A stretch of DNA of 64,000 nt, taken from assembly GCA_916610825.1 (NCBI GenBank), contig OU744452.1:8402021-8466020 (forward strand). Reading direction: 5' to 3'. Numbering within the stretch: position 1 is the first letter of the stretch; every line of letters begins with the position of its first letter. Shown here piece after piece: positions 45,701 through 57,200 of the stretch. This DNA is from Haliclystus octoradiatus (Eukaryota; Cnidaria; Staurozoa; Stauromedusae; Haliclystidae). The notes beneath the pieces were generated by a model. It saw only the letters and a program-made list of their open reading frames with translations. It made no database searches and was not told the origin of the DNA. The position numbers and the translations under genes are program-made.

Positions 45701-48700
45701 TTTTAATTTCACAATCGATCTTTTAGGAATTCAAGAAACTTAATTCCATTATTTTTAAGTTTATATTTCTTATTTTGTCGCATCTGGGTAAACTATACAA
45801 GTTTTATACCGCAATGAGATCTTATACATACATAAAAGGAGAGTGGTCTCCGGGAGAAATAAAACTGAAATACAAGCAAGTTACTGTTAAATAATTATTT
45901 TCTTCGTCAAGCTATTTGGTGGATAGTTCAGTTTCATGTTGCTCGCTATATAGGCCTGTCAAAAGGACAACTCATAAATGTCAATAAAAATAACTTGATA
46001 AAGGAAATTAAAAATATAAAAAGTTTTGTTTTAGATTAATCATTCTTCACAAACGAGATAGTAACTAGTGGGTTTTTTCACTTTGTTGGTTAGCTAGTAA
46101 TTTTGTTTGGAGTGTGTGACTTTAATGCCCAAATGCCCATACCTGACGCCAACCAATAGCGCCTCTGCCAGGGATTGAACCCAAGACCCTGCTAGCTGAT
46201 ATTCAACACCCTAGCCATTACTAAGGCCTGTATCACAAGGTTATCAAAATTTGCTTAATCGATAAATTTTGTTACCAGATATATGGATATGTGATTATTA
46301 TTCAGATATTCATTTTTTTTCTTCTTTCAATTCAGGTTGTTGCACACCCAGCATACATGAATCTGAGTTCAACAACAGTTAGAGTTGATTGTTTAGGTAC
46401 GGCTTAAAAGCATGTACAGCCTGATAAAAATTTTTTACTGAAAAAATATTTTACTTTAGTAGCGATAGAATACTGTTACATTTGTGAGCACACAATCATC
46501 TAGATCAATGATTAAATATTTCCCTGTGAAAAAAGAAGTAATAAACATTTCATGCGAAGTTCATGAACAATTCATGAACTTCATCACTTCATGAACAATT
46601 CATGAACTTCATTACTTCATGAACAGTTCATGAACTTCATTACTTCATGAACAGTTCCTGAACTGTTTCATGAAAGTAATATTGCCCAAATTTTCACTAA
46701 CAGTTCATAAAAATTTCTTGCAAAGTTCATGAACAATTCACAAACTTCATGAACATTTCATCAACTGGCTCGTGGACGTAATATTGCCCAAGTTTTCATG
46801 ACTATTTAAAGAGCATTTCATACAAAGTTCATGAACAGTTCATGAACTTCATCACTTCATGAACAATTCATGAACTTCATTACTTCATGAACAGTTCCTG
46901 AACTGTTTCATGAAAGTAATATTGCCCAAATTTTCACTAACAGTTCATAAAAATTTCTTGCAAAGTTCATGAACAATTCACAAACTTCATGAACATTTCA
47001 TCAACTGGCTCGTGGACGTAATATTGCCCAAGTTTTCATGACTATTTAAAGAGCATTTCATACAAAGTTCATGAACATTTCATGAAATTATACTCTCAGA
47101 TTGACGATAGAGGATTTTCAGTTTACAACATACCCCCACATAACCCTAACTGTGGAGCATTTCATTCTCAATCATGGCTGCAAGGATAAATCACCTCTTA
47201 CAAACAAAGATTACAGTACTGAAGCAGAATAATCAGATATTAGAATGATATATGTGAATGTAGAATAACATCAATTCTTATTTATTATTCTATTTACGCC
47301 TCTGTAATGTATTTCATCTTTGATCTTTAATGATAAGTCTGAAGAAATATTGTTCTACCTTTACAGCTGATTAAAATGTGCTTGTACTTACCCGGCTAAT
47401 TATCTGATTATAGCAAGATTGACCGCTGCTTTGATTTGGAATGAATTGCACTACAATTTGTTAAAAAAAGGTTTTGCTCAAATTGTGACGCCGCTGAAAA
47501 TCCTCCATATAATTGTTAATTTGAGTTAATTAAGTTAATTAACATTGCACTCAATGAAACTGCGAGTCGAAAGAAACAATTTCTTTCTCAGCAGGGTCCG
47601 ATAAAGTCTTTTTTCTTCCGGGATGCTAGTTTTTCCTTCCAAACTTTTCTGTATGATTTCATCATCTAGACGTTTCATATCTTTTTATTTTACGGTCCTA
47701 TTGTCATAATAATATGATAAACTGCACATTTTGACTTCTCTTTCCAATATAAGAAAGCCAAAGATTTTCTCTCTGATTAAGAAAACTTAAACACAGCTAT
47801 TTCTTCCCCTTCCTTCAGAATTTGATCTACTCTTCCAGGACTCTCAGTCCCAGAATCCCCCACTTTATTTACCCCTGTTTCTCAGTTGTTGACTACTTTA
47901 ATTGATAATGATGTGATTAACATTGCAGAAGTCAAAACCAATCCTCTTGTCTTACCTACTGAAACATCAACTGAAGGAGATAAGGTGCAAAAGCCTCTGG
48001 ATATCGCATTGATAATTGGTTGTGTGGCTGGTTCAATTTGCTTTTTACTCTTTGTTGGTATAACTGTTAGATTATTTGCTTGCTCAAAACATTTTGGACG
48101 CTTTTGGCAACAGGAAAAAAACTCAGAAAGTAAGTTTTTGTCCATTATTTTCCTTTGTATTTCGTGTAAGTAGGAGCTAACTTTTTAAGATGTAAGAGTA
48201 ATATCGATCCAAAACTACTTCTGGGAAAAAGTTCAACATGTTCAAGAACACTCACTCTTTCACAAACAGTTCATACACAGTTCATGAACTCATGAACTTT
48301 TATCACATTTAGCGTTTTTGAACAGTTTATCGACAGTATCTTTCATGAAAATTGAAAATTGATGTCAATAAAGGGTTACAGTACACACTGACCGTGTCTG
48401 TATTCATTTTTACTAAAGAAGAATAAGTTGGGAGACACAAGGGAAGAGCTTGACTGGCTCCAAGTTCCGCTTACTTTGATGTGCCGAGATTTGATGGTTG
48501 GTAAGCGAGACTTGCGTCCTTTGTCAAGTGTTGGGCAGGATTCTGCCCAATGCCGGCTTGTCTGATCTCATTGTTTGCATAGAATTTTACGTCTTTGACA
48601 GATGAAATAATCAGGGGTTCACATGGCGTCATGTTATGGATAAAAACATCTACCTTTAAAGAGTTTATACAATTTCTTTTTAAAACTTGCTTGATTTTTG

Positions 48701-51700
48701 ATCAAACTTACTAATACATTCACTTACCAACATATCAAAATCGTCATAAAAATAAGTGAGACTTGGAGCAATACAAGGGAAGAGCTTAAAGATCACAAGC
48801 ATCTATCGAGTGATTTTTAGCTTCCCAAGTGCCTCCCAATTTTTCGGGTTTTGTAAATATGTATTACGAAATTTACAAACATTTGCAAGCATGTGGTAGC
48901 CCTTCGCTAAAACGAAACAAACGTCGGAATCTAATTCTACATTGAATTTTCCACTCACAAATTCAATATTCAATTTCTATTCATAAACCAAGCAAAGGAA
49001 ATCCCACAACAAAATAGATATTGTTGAATAAAGAAAAACATCTACATTATACAAGAACATGCATAATATGAATTTATGCAATAATATCACAAATTTGAAA
49101 ACTCTTAGTTCAAAAGCAAAGCCTCGTTTTCAATGGAACAAAAATGGCGATTTTTGAGCCCTGAAAGTTGCGTGTCCCAACAGAGTATCAGAACAGTATA
49201 CTGAGCTTAGGAATTTGCCCAAAATTTCAGTTTGAATATTATGGTTGTTCATGTTGCTTCTAGCCTAATTACTGTGTGAGATAAATGATTTGTAATAACT
49301 CGATTGAATATTTGAATGGAATGTTATGGATTTTGTAATTTTTTTTAGATTTTGGTTCAAATGTCAGCATTGGTTCAGAAATAATGCAGCAATATGAACG
49401 ACAGTTAACACGAGGTATATAGTCTAGCAAGATAACGTATTCCCATCAATAGAGTTTTCAAAAATGTGAAGATATATTACATGTTTGATAGGTAGGTTTT
49501 AGGCATACTTCAGGTTACGGTCAAACCTGTTATAAAGATCACCTTTATACAGCGACCACCTGGATACAGTGGTCACTTTAGCACTGTCTGAAATAGTATG
49601 AATCCACCCTGTATACAACAGCCACCTGTATATAGTGGTCATTCTAGCACTGCCTGGAATAGTATTTCTATTGAATCAACCCTTTGTAGCACATTCTCGC
49701 AATGCTACATCTTCAATCTGTTAACCTCAAAGCGGAAGTGACCACGAAATAAACATATTCGATTACATTACTTTTTGATAAATTTGTGATGATTATATAT
49801 CGGTCACAATTGTTCTGATTAGCGCTTGTAAACTATATACTCTTTCATCAAACATTATTTTGTTGGTTCAGGTTTTTAATTTTGTAAACACATAGACATA
49901 GTGTAGTCTTTGAGTAGTTCTATTAAGTGTTAATATTGCCATTTGTCTCACGAATATATAAACTATGTGCAAATTGTTTTCATCCTATTTTTTTTCGTTC
50001 TATCCAGAAACTGTTCTACGCGGAAGTATGATGACTATACATTCGAATGAAATGGAACCCAAACGATCATTAAAAACTGCTGTACCAGACAATGATTTCA
50101 ACTTATCTCAGTCAACGAAAGGTTTGTTTTACCAATTAAACTTATTATACTTACTTCAATATTTCAAGCAGTGAGTCGGAGAATATTTACAGTTAATTAC
50201 CCCTGCGAAAACAGTTCAGGAGTTCATGAACAGTTCATGAACAGTTCAAGAACAGTCCATGAACGTTAAATGACCCCAAATTTCATGAACAGTTCAGGAA
50301 AATTGGAGCCATTTAACGTTCATGAACTGTTCATGAACTGTTCATGAACTCCTGAACTGTTTTTCGCAGGGGTAATTTCATTAAAAATTTATCTAGCGAC
50401 TCTATTGAGTATAAAATTTCTTTACTATTCACCAAGTTAAATGCTTTGACTGAGAGTCTTTTGATGGAGTTCTTCCTATACGTTGTTCTGTATTTTGGTG
50501 TAAAAGAACTTTCTCTTTTGGCTGCTGTTGTGCAACCTTGCGTTACTTTGAAGTTGAACATATTAGCTATAGGTATTCGGCGGCGATCTTCTTCTTTACC
50601 TGCCAGCATAGCTCGATTGTGTCTCATAAACTATAGTGTCTGAGTGTTGTGCATCAGATTATATGCAGACGATTGTAAGCTGTTCTTTACGCGTGACTCA
50701 AATGCTGATCATATTGCCTTGCAAGATGATTTAGACAACATCTTGCAGTGGGCCACTCATAACCAGCTAACAATGGCATGCCATAAATGCGAAGTATTAC
50801 ATTTGGGAAAAAACAATCCTAAGCAAAATTATCATCTTGGAGAAGTAGGTTTAGAATCTGTTGATAAAATCAGAGATCTAGGTGTTTTAATGACATCAAC
50901 GTTAAATTTTTCTACACATATAACAACAATTGTAAAAAAAGCAGCTATTCGTAGTAGAATGATTAATCGTGTATTTTATAGCAGAGATTGTTCATTTAAA
51001 ATCAAACTATTTATGACGTATGTGCGTCCCATCCTTGAATATGCCAGTGAGGTCTGGTCACCAATTTTGATAAAAGATATCAAATTGCTAGAATCTGTGC
51101 AACGACGATTTTCAAAAACACTGCTGTATCAATACGATTTAATTTATAAAGAACGCATCGTTAATTTGAATATCGAAACACTTGAAAGTAGAAGATTGAT
51201 TGCTGACCTATTATTTTGTTATAAAGTTATTAATAGTTTTGTGGATATTGACTCCAGTAACCTTATTACTGTCACTCCACATGGTCGACTTGTTGTGCCA
51301 ATGGCGCATTCAAATCGCCATCGTCAAACCTTTTTTGTAAGATGCATAAATGTATATAACTCGTTAAGCCTGGAAACACGTCAGGCACCCAATGTTTATA
51401 AATTCAAAATATATCTCTCCAATGAAAATCTATCTAAATTCTTAATTATGTAAAACTATTTAATCATTTGTAAATTTATGTTATGTTATTCCGTATATAA
51501 TTCACATTTATATGCTGTTATGCAGAAATAAACAAATCATTCATAATACGAAAGCGATTGCCATCAGAGCAAACTCGCCCAATAGGTTCTTACCACTAAT
51601 AGCAACTTAGATTTTAGATAGAAGGCTGTTCCATTTGTGAACACGAGCAATCGAGCATGTCAATCATGTTAGACGCAGTCGGTCGGGTTAGAATATGTGT

Positions 51701-53003
51701 TATCTACCATCTAATTCAATATCAATATTTTTGTTTTTATTTGCAGTTTATATATCGTACTATCCTGACTCTGATGAATTCAAATCAAGTCTCCTTTCGC
51801 TTGTTGCTCGCTTACGAAATCATTATCATATTAATGTGATTATTGATGAACTGGATAACCGTACGATTGATAAATTAGGATTGGCTAATTGGTGCACAGC
51901 TAATCTTACAAAAGCTGATAAAATTATGATGGTTGTCACACCAAAATACATTCAGGTAAAATAGATTTGATTATTTATAATAAAAGGCTCAGTCAAAGGC
52001 TACACCCGGGGCTACACATTCATAACTGGTCTGGTACTAATAGTTTCACGCTTACGCAATCATCAGACAACTAAACTAAAATAATGAAAAAAAATAACCT
52101 TGACTCCTTTTATTATATTTAGTCAGATGACCTCGAACACTATTTGTTGCTATTAGATAATAACTAATATTTGACTATTAATATAGTTACTGGTCAACTG
52201 TAGAGCTATACTTTGTAAACCATTTGGAGATTTACTAATATTAGATAAAATTTAAATAATGGTTTTGACACTGCCGTTCCTTTATAGAGACCATTCTCTG
52301 ATAACTGCTACTTTTATTACTGTTGTCAAATATCTTGATCCCCCATTTTATGAATTACCCCCGTTGTTCATAGACGACCTTCAAATACGATCAGTTTAAT
52401 TACCGTCACTAAATTATCCTGACTCAATTGTCTAATTATCCCCTTCTGTAAAGACCACCTGACGATAGCGGGCTACTTTAATTACTGTTGTTGAATAACT
52501 TAACCCAATATTTTGAATTAACCCTTTCTGTAGAGACGAGAAAATTCCAAATGAATTTTGGATATGTAATTACTTTACAGGCAACTGCCGACTTTATGCG
52601 CATAGGCCAACCATGAAGTCAATAATAATTAGTCTCCTTAAAGTCTCTAGAAGGTTCTGTGTTTGCCGGGGTGTTTGCTTGATTATCTAAATTTAATAAC
52701 TTTATCTTTTTTCGATAGGCTTTGAAACACAATGATATTGAAGTTAATAACATCCATGATTCTTCACCATTGGATAAAAATGTTCTTCGAAAAATTCGAC
52801 TTGAAACACATTATATCAACTCAAAATTATTTATACAAAATCAAAGATGTTCAAGTCTTGTTGTGATGCTTGCTGGTACAAAAGAAACTGATCTACCATC
52901 TTATTTATCTGGTCGCAACCATTATGAATGGCCAACTTTGGAAACCGACAGCGAGAGAAGACTTATATACTGTCTTAATGAAATAGAAGATTTTATGGTG
53001 TAA
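36702..53003 (+). CDS. IL-17 receptor-like protein with SEFIR domain (13 exons)
   Basis: Exons: 36702-36794, 38650-38695, 41859-41903, 42916-42981, 43704-43835, 44288-44388, 45135-45194, 46336-46396, 47839-48129, 49349-49414, 50008-50121, 51747-51955 and 52719-53003. All junctions have GT-AG sites and matching phase, giving 522 residues. Residues 1-22 are a signal peptide (hydrophobic core LFTFFLVLFLV), followed by a cysteine-bearing ectodomain with an FN3-like strand (VSGYEIKYTVIT). The single membrane segment is at about 256-281. The cytosolic SEFIR domain (about 359-500) opens VYISYYPDSDEF and includes DELDNRTIDKLG, KADKIMMVVTPKY and the terminal SSLVVMLAGTKE and YEWP blocks. SEFIR domains recruit the adaptor Act1/CIKS in IL-17 signalling. 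The tail stops soon after SEFIR, so the extra C-terminal regions of some vertebrate receptors are absent. The orthology class is unclear. Small early exons are the least certain part. Confidence 0.85.
39494..39856 (+). mobile_element. tRNA-derived SINE, family 1, copy B, in IL-17R-like intron 2
   Basis: It has A box TAGCTCAGATGG and B box GGTTCAAATCCCCC, and the same body and tail as copy A. It is flanked by the 11-bp duplication TAGACAGGGAC at 39483-39493 and 39857-39867. High similarity to copy A and an exact duplication point to a recent insertion. Confidence 0.88.
41190..41215. repeat. (GAT)n microsatellite
   Basis: A short run of tgatgatgatgatgatgat, ending in dataatg-like sequence, in intron 2 of the IL-17R-like gene. 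Minor. Confidence 0.7.
42070..42345 (-). mobile_element. SINE family 1, copy C (reverse, diverged)
   Basis: Read on the minus strand it has ATCAGCTCAAATGGCAGAG, then GTGGTTCAAATC, then the body (ATCAAATGAGTACCATC, CCAGAGGGGATTCCC). It lies in intron 3 of the IL-17R-like gene and is more diverged than copies A and B. Confidence 0.7.
43034..43167. mobile_element. CCCTGCGAAAAACAGTTCA MITE, decayed copy in IL-17R-like intron
   Basis: It starts ccctgcgaaaaacagttcag, contains gttcatgaaca palindromes and ends ttgaactgtttttcgcag in inverted order. It is the same family as 50200-50372. Confidence 0.65.
43206..43378. mobile_element. TA-flanked MITE, best copy of the CAGTCAAACCTGT family
   Basis: A 173-bp element flanked by TA (43204-43205 and 43379-43380). 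The ends are CAGTGAAACCTGT and, reversed, CAGTCAAACCTGT. The interior has partial inversion (accattatagacaggtgg and accactatagacagctg). It is non-coding. Confidence 0.75.
43428..43652 (+). mobile_element. SINE family 1 body fragment, copy E
   Basis: It begins in the body (acatcaaacaagtaccatc) and continues to the tail (tccctttggcagggcgata) without the tRNA head. It lies just downstream of the MITE at 43206-43378, in the same intron. Confidence 0.65.
44464..44704 (+). mobile_element. SINE family 1, copy D, 3'-truncated
   Basis: The head aaatcagctcagatgcagag and a mutated B box gtggttccgttgtg are followed by the body up to accatgaaatctgttgaa, where it stops. It is in intron 6 of the IL-17R-like gene. 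Confidence 0.65.
46130..46230 (-). mobile_element. tRNA-like SINE head relic
   Basis: On the minus strand a B-box-like GGGTTCAATCCCTGGC is preceded by TTAGTAATGGCTAGGGTG. The expected tRNA fold is not convincing, so this is read as a SINE remnant rather than a tRNA gene. Confidence 0.4.
46545..47095. repeat. TTCATGAA palindrome array with a perfect 240-bp tandem duplication
   Basis: The array is built of gttcatgaacaattcatgaac-type units. Within it 46621-46834 and 46861-47074 are the same sequence at an offset of exactly 240 bases, apart from one early difference (cagttcatg against caattcatg). It lies in the intron before the membrane-segment exon of the IL-17R-like gene. Confidence 0.85.
48372..48910. 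mobile_element. Larger relative of the 2954-3143 foldback, in IL-17R-like intron
   Basis: The left end aaagggttacagtacacact with taagttgggagacacaaggg and the right end tgcctcccaattt with gtagcccttcgct correspond to the two arms of the shorter element at 2954-3143, with about 350 extra bases inside. Diverged. Confidence 0.45.
49515..49690. mobile_element. CAGTCAAACCTGT-family MITE copy with internal duplication
   Basis: It begins acggtcaaacctgttataa and contains two similar blocks (cacctggatacagtggtca and cacctgtatatagtggtca), so it is longer inside than the 43206 copy. Confidence 0.55.
50200..50372. mobile_element. TA-flanked palindromic MITE (CCCCTGCGAAAAACAGTTCA family)
   Basis: A 173-bp near-complete inverted repeat: CCCCTGCGAAAACAGTTCAG at the left and its reverse complement ending CGCAGGGG at the right. 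It is flanked by TA at 50198-50199 and 50373-50374. Each arm contains several gttcatgaaca units. It lies in the intron just before the SEFIR exons. Confidence 0.82.
50644..51535 (+). mobile_element. 5'-truncated LINE (reverse transcriptase C-terminal part)
   Basis: The open frame 50644-51453 starts inside the reverse transcriptase just before the catalytic YADD (LYADDCKLFF). It continues through LTMACHKCEVLHLG, the IRDLGVLMTSTLNFSTHI region and YVRPILEYASEVWSP to a proper stop, followed by a short A-rich 3' end. No endonuclease or upstream reverse transcriptase is present, so this is a dead, 5'-truncated non-LTR copy of the CR1/Jockey/RTE-like group. It lies in the intron before the first SEFIR exon, in gene orientation. 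Confidence 0.82.
52280..52545. repeat. Diverged ~80-bp tandem repeat in IL-17R-like intron
   Basis: A motif of the type ctgtagagaccac...tttaattactgttg...aattaccccc recurs about three times with a spacing near 80-85 bases (agagaccattct, agacgacctt, aagaccacctga, agagacgag). Confidence 0.45.
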
Positions 53004-53935
53004 AAATTTAATTTACCGTTTTGGAATGGTGAGGTAGTCACTATAAAGGGTTATTGTCGTATTCCTGGTTTGAAATTGAAACGAGGCATGAATTGATAGG
53101 GGGACTTGATTTTGCTTATTGAAAATACTTTGTAAATGACTTGTGTTATATTTGAATGCAATATTATTAGCTTATTGCAAATTATAAAATTGTATATTAA
53201 TATTATATAGTAAGCTTTAGAAAATGTCACCTGCTTGCAGGCTGGTGTTCACATTAGTAAAAATGTAGAATAGATGCTTTGAAATTTTTAATGTTTAAAT
53301 TAGAATTTGAATTCTTCAAATTAGACTTTTAAATCTGCTATGATAAGTATTCTTGATTTTAGGAAAGAGCCTCTCTATCCCATGTTCTTCTCCATGGGAC
53401 TGAGAGTCGCGGCTGGTCCGTCGAACCGGAGTAAAAAACAGAAAAACACTGGCAGAGAACTTACTTTCCGTGAACAACGAGCAAGTATGTGCTAGTTTGG
53501 ATGAAGATAAAAAAAATAATACATTTGATCGATTTCAAAATTCATATATTCATTTCATATCAACTGGAAGAGTACAGCTTCTGTATATGATACTATCTAA
53601 AATAGGTTACAAGCACAATTATTATTTAATTAACAAAGCTATTCAGCCCCCTTAGCTAAACGCTATTTAGTGTGTAAAATAAGGGTGTAAATATAGAGTT
53701 TCAATTAATACATCTGAAGTATGCACACTTTACAACTATATCATTAATTTAAATTAGCGATAAATCAAATTTTCCTTGATTAGTATTTGATAAGGTATAA
53801 AATATGAAACTAAATATTAACCTTTTCAAACGAAAAGGTATATAAACATTAAACAACGAGTAGCAATTTCATCCAACAAATGATTGCGTTAGAGTAGTAA
53901 GGATAACAAGTTAAGATAATATCTTTGTGCAACAG
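53004..53935. other. 3' flank of the IL-17R-like gene
   Basis: AT-rich and without recognised exons; it presumably includes the 3' UTR. The frame at 53470-53655 has no recognisable domain. Confidence 0.45.
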
Positions 53936-54121
53936 TGTAAGATACGAAGACAATAGACGAATAAACACCCGTGTAGGTATATCCTGTTGATCTGAATCAT
54001 GTATTTAATATTACGTACATACGACCTTCTACACTGGTCGTCACTAACACTCTGATTTAAAACTGCGCAATCATTTAGTTATAAATAACCTTACGCATGC
54101 GCATACGATAGATACATTACA
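53936..54121 (-). repeat. 3' LTR of the Ty3/Gypsy element
   Basis: 186 bp, identical to the copy at 58915-59100; preceded on the minus strand by the polypurine tract at about 54122-54131. Confidence 0.95.
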
Positions 54122-54260
54122 TCTCCCCTTCAAGTTAAACGACTAAACATAACATGAATACTTATTATTAGGGAGGTTAACTTTAACAAATTACTGATAT
54201 GTGATTATGATATACTTATGATTATAACGATGTTACTGAAACGATAAATCGATAATAGTA

Positions 54261-57200
54261 TCATTTGCGTCCGTAATAGTCAGGTGGACGTCTTGAACGG
54301 GTTGGGTATCGCGGAGTATCGTCGGACTGCACTTGATCACTCACGTCTGGTTCTGCTATGTCGTCGGAACTAGTATCAGGGGCAACATGCAGGAATACAC
54401 GGTTACGCCACTTGAGTTTACCGGACGGCAGACGAATGCGATAATCACGATCATTCTTTGACACTACAATACCATCTTCTATCCAGCGTTTACTTTGCGG
54501 ATGTTGAAGTAGCACATGAGAGCCAACAGGAATAGATTTTAGAACTTTACTACCTTTGTTGTAATTCTTTGTGGTAGCTTCTTTGTTGCGGAGTAGCTTA
54601 CTGTCAATCTCTTTGGCTGACGTTTGCCATGAACGGGAGAATGAAGTGTAGTGTGCGGGCACTAAAGAACGAAGGGGATGACCATACACCCATTCCGAGG
54701 GGGAACGCCCTTCTGATCTAGGAGTGTTGCGGTATTCTAGTAGACCTTGCAGAAAACTCTCCGACTTAATATCTCCATTATCACACTTGGCAAGCAGATG
54801 TTTTAACGCTTTAACAGCTGCTTCAGCGTGACCGTTGCTCTGGGGATGGTATGGCGAAGACGGGGACCAATTGACACCCCATCTGGTGAGAAAGTTGGTG
54901 AACAGTTCAGATTTAAATTGTGGACCACCGTCCGAACGAAAACGAGATGGTACACCGGTTTTGGAAAAGTGTGATTTAAGAACTGAAATGACTTGAGACG
55001 AAGACGGATCGGAATTCCATTCTGAAATGAACGGAAAGCCGGATAAACGGTCGACGTAGACCAAATAGTATTTCTGGTTGAGTTGGAACAAATCAGCTGA
55101 AACTGACTCAAAGATCCGTGATGGAAGTTTATCAGAAATTAAAGGTTCTTTCTGATTACTGGGTCTGTAATGTTGACATGGTGAACAGGCTTCAATGGAG
55201 GATACAATGTCATTGTTAATACCTGGCCAATATACAGTTTGACGCGCACGACGTTTTGTTTTAACAATGCCCTGATGTGAGGCGTGTAATCGTGCAATTA
55301 CAGATTGACGAGCTTTCGATGGAATGACAATTCGACGACCATACAACACAAGGCCGTCGATGGTTGACAATTCTGGCCAAATTTTCTTATAGGCCAATAC
55401 ATATGGTTGGTTTGCTGAATTACCTGCGAAATTGTTTTCAACACAGGTTATGAGTGATTGATAATCTGCATCATTTCGTGCAACATTTTGTAGATCCGTA
55501 ATGATTGGATCCGGCAACGGTTGTCGAACATTAGATTGTTTAGAATCGTTTAGAGTAGCGGCAGCTTCATCGTCAGTGTTCTCTGCGGTGATACTACATG
55601 CAGCAACTTTTAACGTAAACGACATACAAGCTAACGATGTATCATTTTCAATTTCATCATCGAGAGACGGATCATTGACCGGTGCCCGTGATAATGCATC
55701 CGGTATAATATGCGCGCTACCTTTTGTCCAAACCACCTGAAATTGATAGTTTGACAACTTATTTTTATACGATTGTAACTTGTGATTTTCAACGGCATCT
55801 AAAGTGTAATTGTTAAAAATTGGCAATAAAGGTTTGTGATCGACTAAAACGGTATACGTTGGTAAACCAGCGAGATAAATGTGGCATTTTTTTGTGGCCC
55901 AAACGATGGCCAGCGCTTCTAGTTCGATAATGGCATATCGGTTTTCACATGGTTGAAGAAAGCGCGATCCACACTGGATTAGTTTCCATTCGTTTTGCTG
56001 TTTTTGCATTAAAGCGTATCCAAGACCTTTTGTCTTGGAAGCGTCCGTTTGTAAAACTGTTTCTGCAGTAGGGTCGAACAGAGACAAAATCGGCGGTGAC
56101 GTCATGGCTTCTTTTAATGAATTGAAGGCCATTTCGTGCGTGTTTAGCCATAGAAATTCATTTTTGACTGATAATAAATCTCGTAGTGGTGCAGCGGTGC
56201 TGCTGATAGACGGTGTAAACATTCCTAGCTGATTGACAAGTCCTAGGAATGACCTTAACTCGGTGCGATTTGTAGGCGAAGGAAAATTTGAAATCGCTTC
56301 GACTTTTCTTGGGTCGGCTGAATAGCCTCCTGGTTTTATGACGTAACCAACGAAATCGACTGTTTTCTGCGCAAATTTACATTTTTCAGCATTTAACGTA
56401 ATGCCATGTCGAACAAATCGTTCTAATACTGTACAAGTTCGATCAACTAAAGTTTTGTATGAATCACCGTCAATAAGTGTATCATCAACGACTTTGTTAA
56501 CGTTTGAAATGCCTTCAAGGGCTTGATCACATCTTAAATTGTAACTATCACCGGATGATATAAAACCCATCGGGGCACGCAAAAATTTAAATCTACCCCA
56601 AGGAGTGATAAATGTTGTTAATTTTTGTGCATCTTCATCAAGTGGAAGTTGCCAATAACCACACTTTGCATCTAATAAAGTGAAATACTTGGAATGCAAA
56701 TCAATGTTTTTCACTGCATCAGCTGGCGTTGTAGCAGGGTGCAACGTGCGTTTTACTTGCTTATTTAATTTGGTTAAGTCTACGCATAATCTTACGCCAC
56801 CGTTAGGTTTACCTACAACTACTAACGGATGACACCATTCGACAGGGGTGTCACCAACTGGTGTTATAACGCCCATCTTTTGTAGACGGTCTATTTCAGA
56901 TTTAGCCTTGTCACGATAAACGAAAGGTATTTGACGTGCAGTATGAACTGCAAATGGCTTGTGGTCTTCGATTAACTCAATTTTCATTGCGTCGCCGACA
57001 CCTGACATGGGCGGCAAAACGTCATCGGTATCGCAAAATACTTGAGAATAAATCTGTTTTAGTTTTTTAAAATCATCCTCTCTTTGTTGTTGAGTAGGAT
57101 TTGACGACAAAGAATCAATCCACTGTTTACGAGCGGTTTCATTAAAAACAGATTTAGGTGGTGATGAAGACTTGTTGACATTAACTACATTCTGAGGATT

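Noticed and set aside
47818-47885. Alternative acceptors CTTCAG (47820) and CTCAG (47885) for the membrane-segment exon
   Set aside because: Both give an early stop with the phase-1 upstream exon; the acceptor at 47838 keeps the frame open through the membrane segment.
50331-50627. 98-codon minus-strand frame ending with a LINE-like RKNSIKRLSVKAFN segment
   Set aside because: The resemblance to LINE C-termini is weak and the first part overlaps the palindromic MITE; not enough to call.
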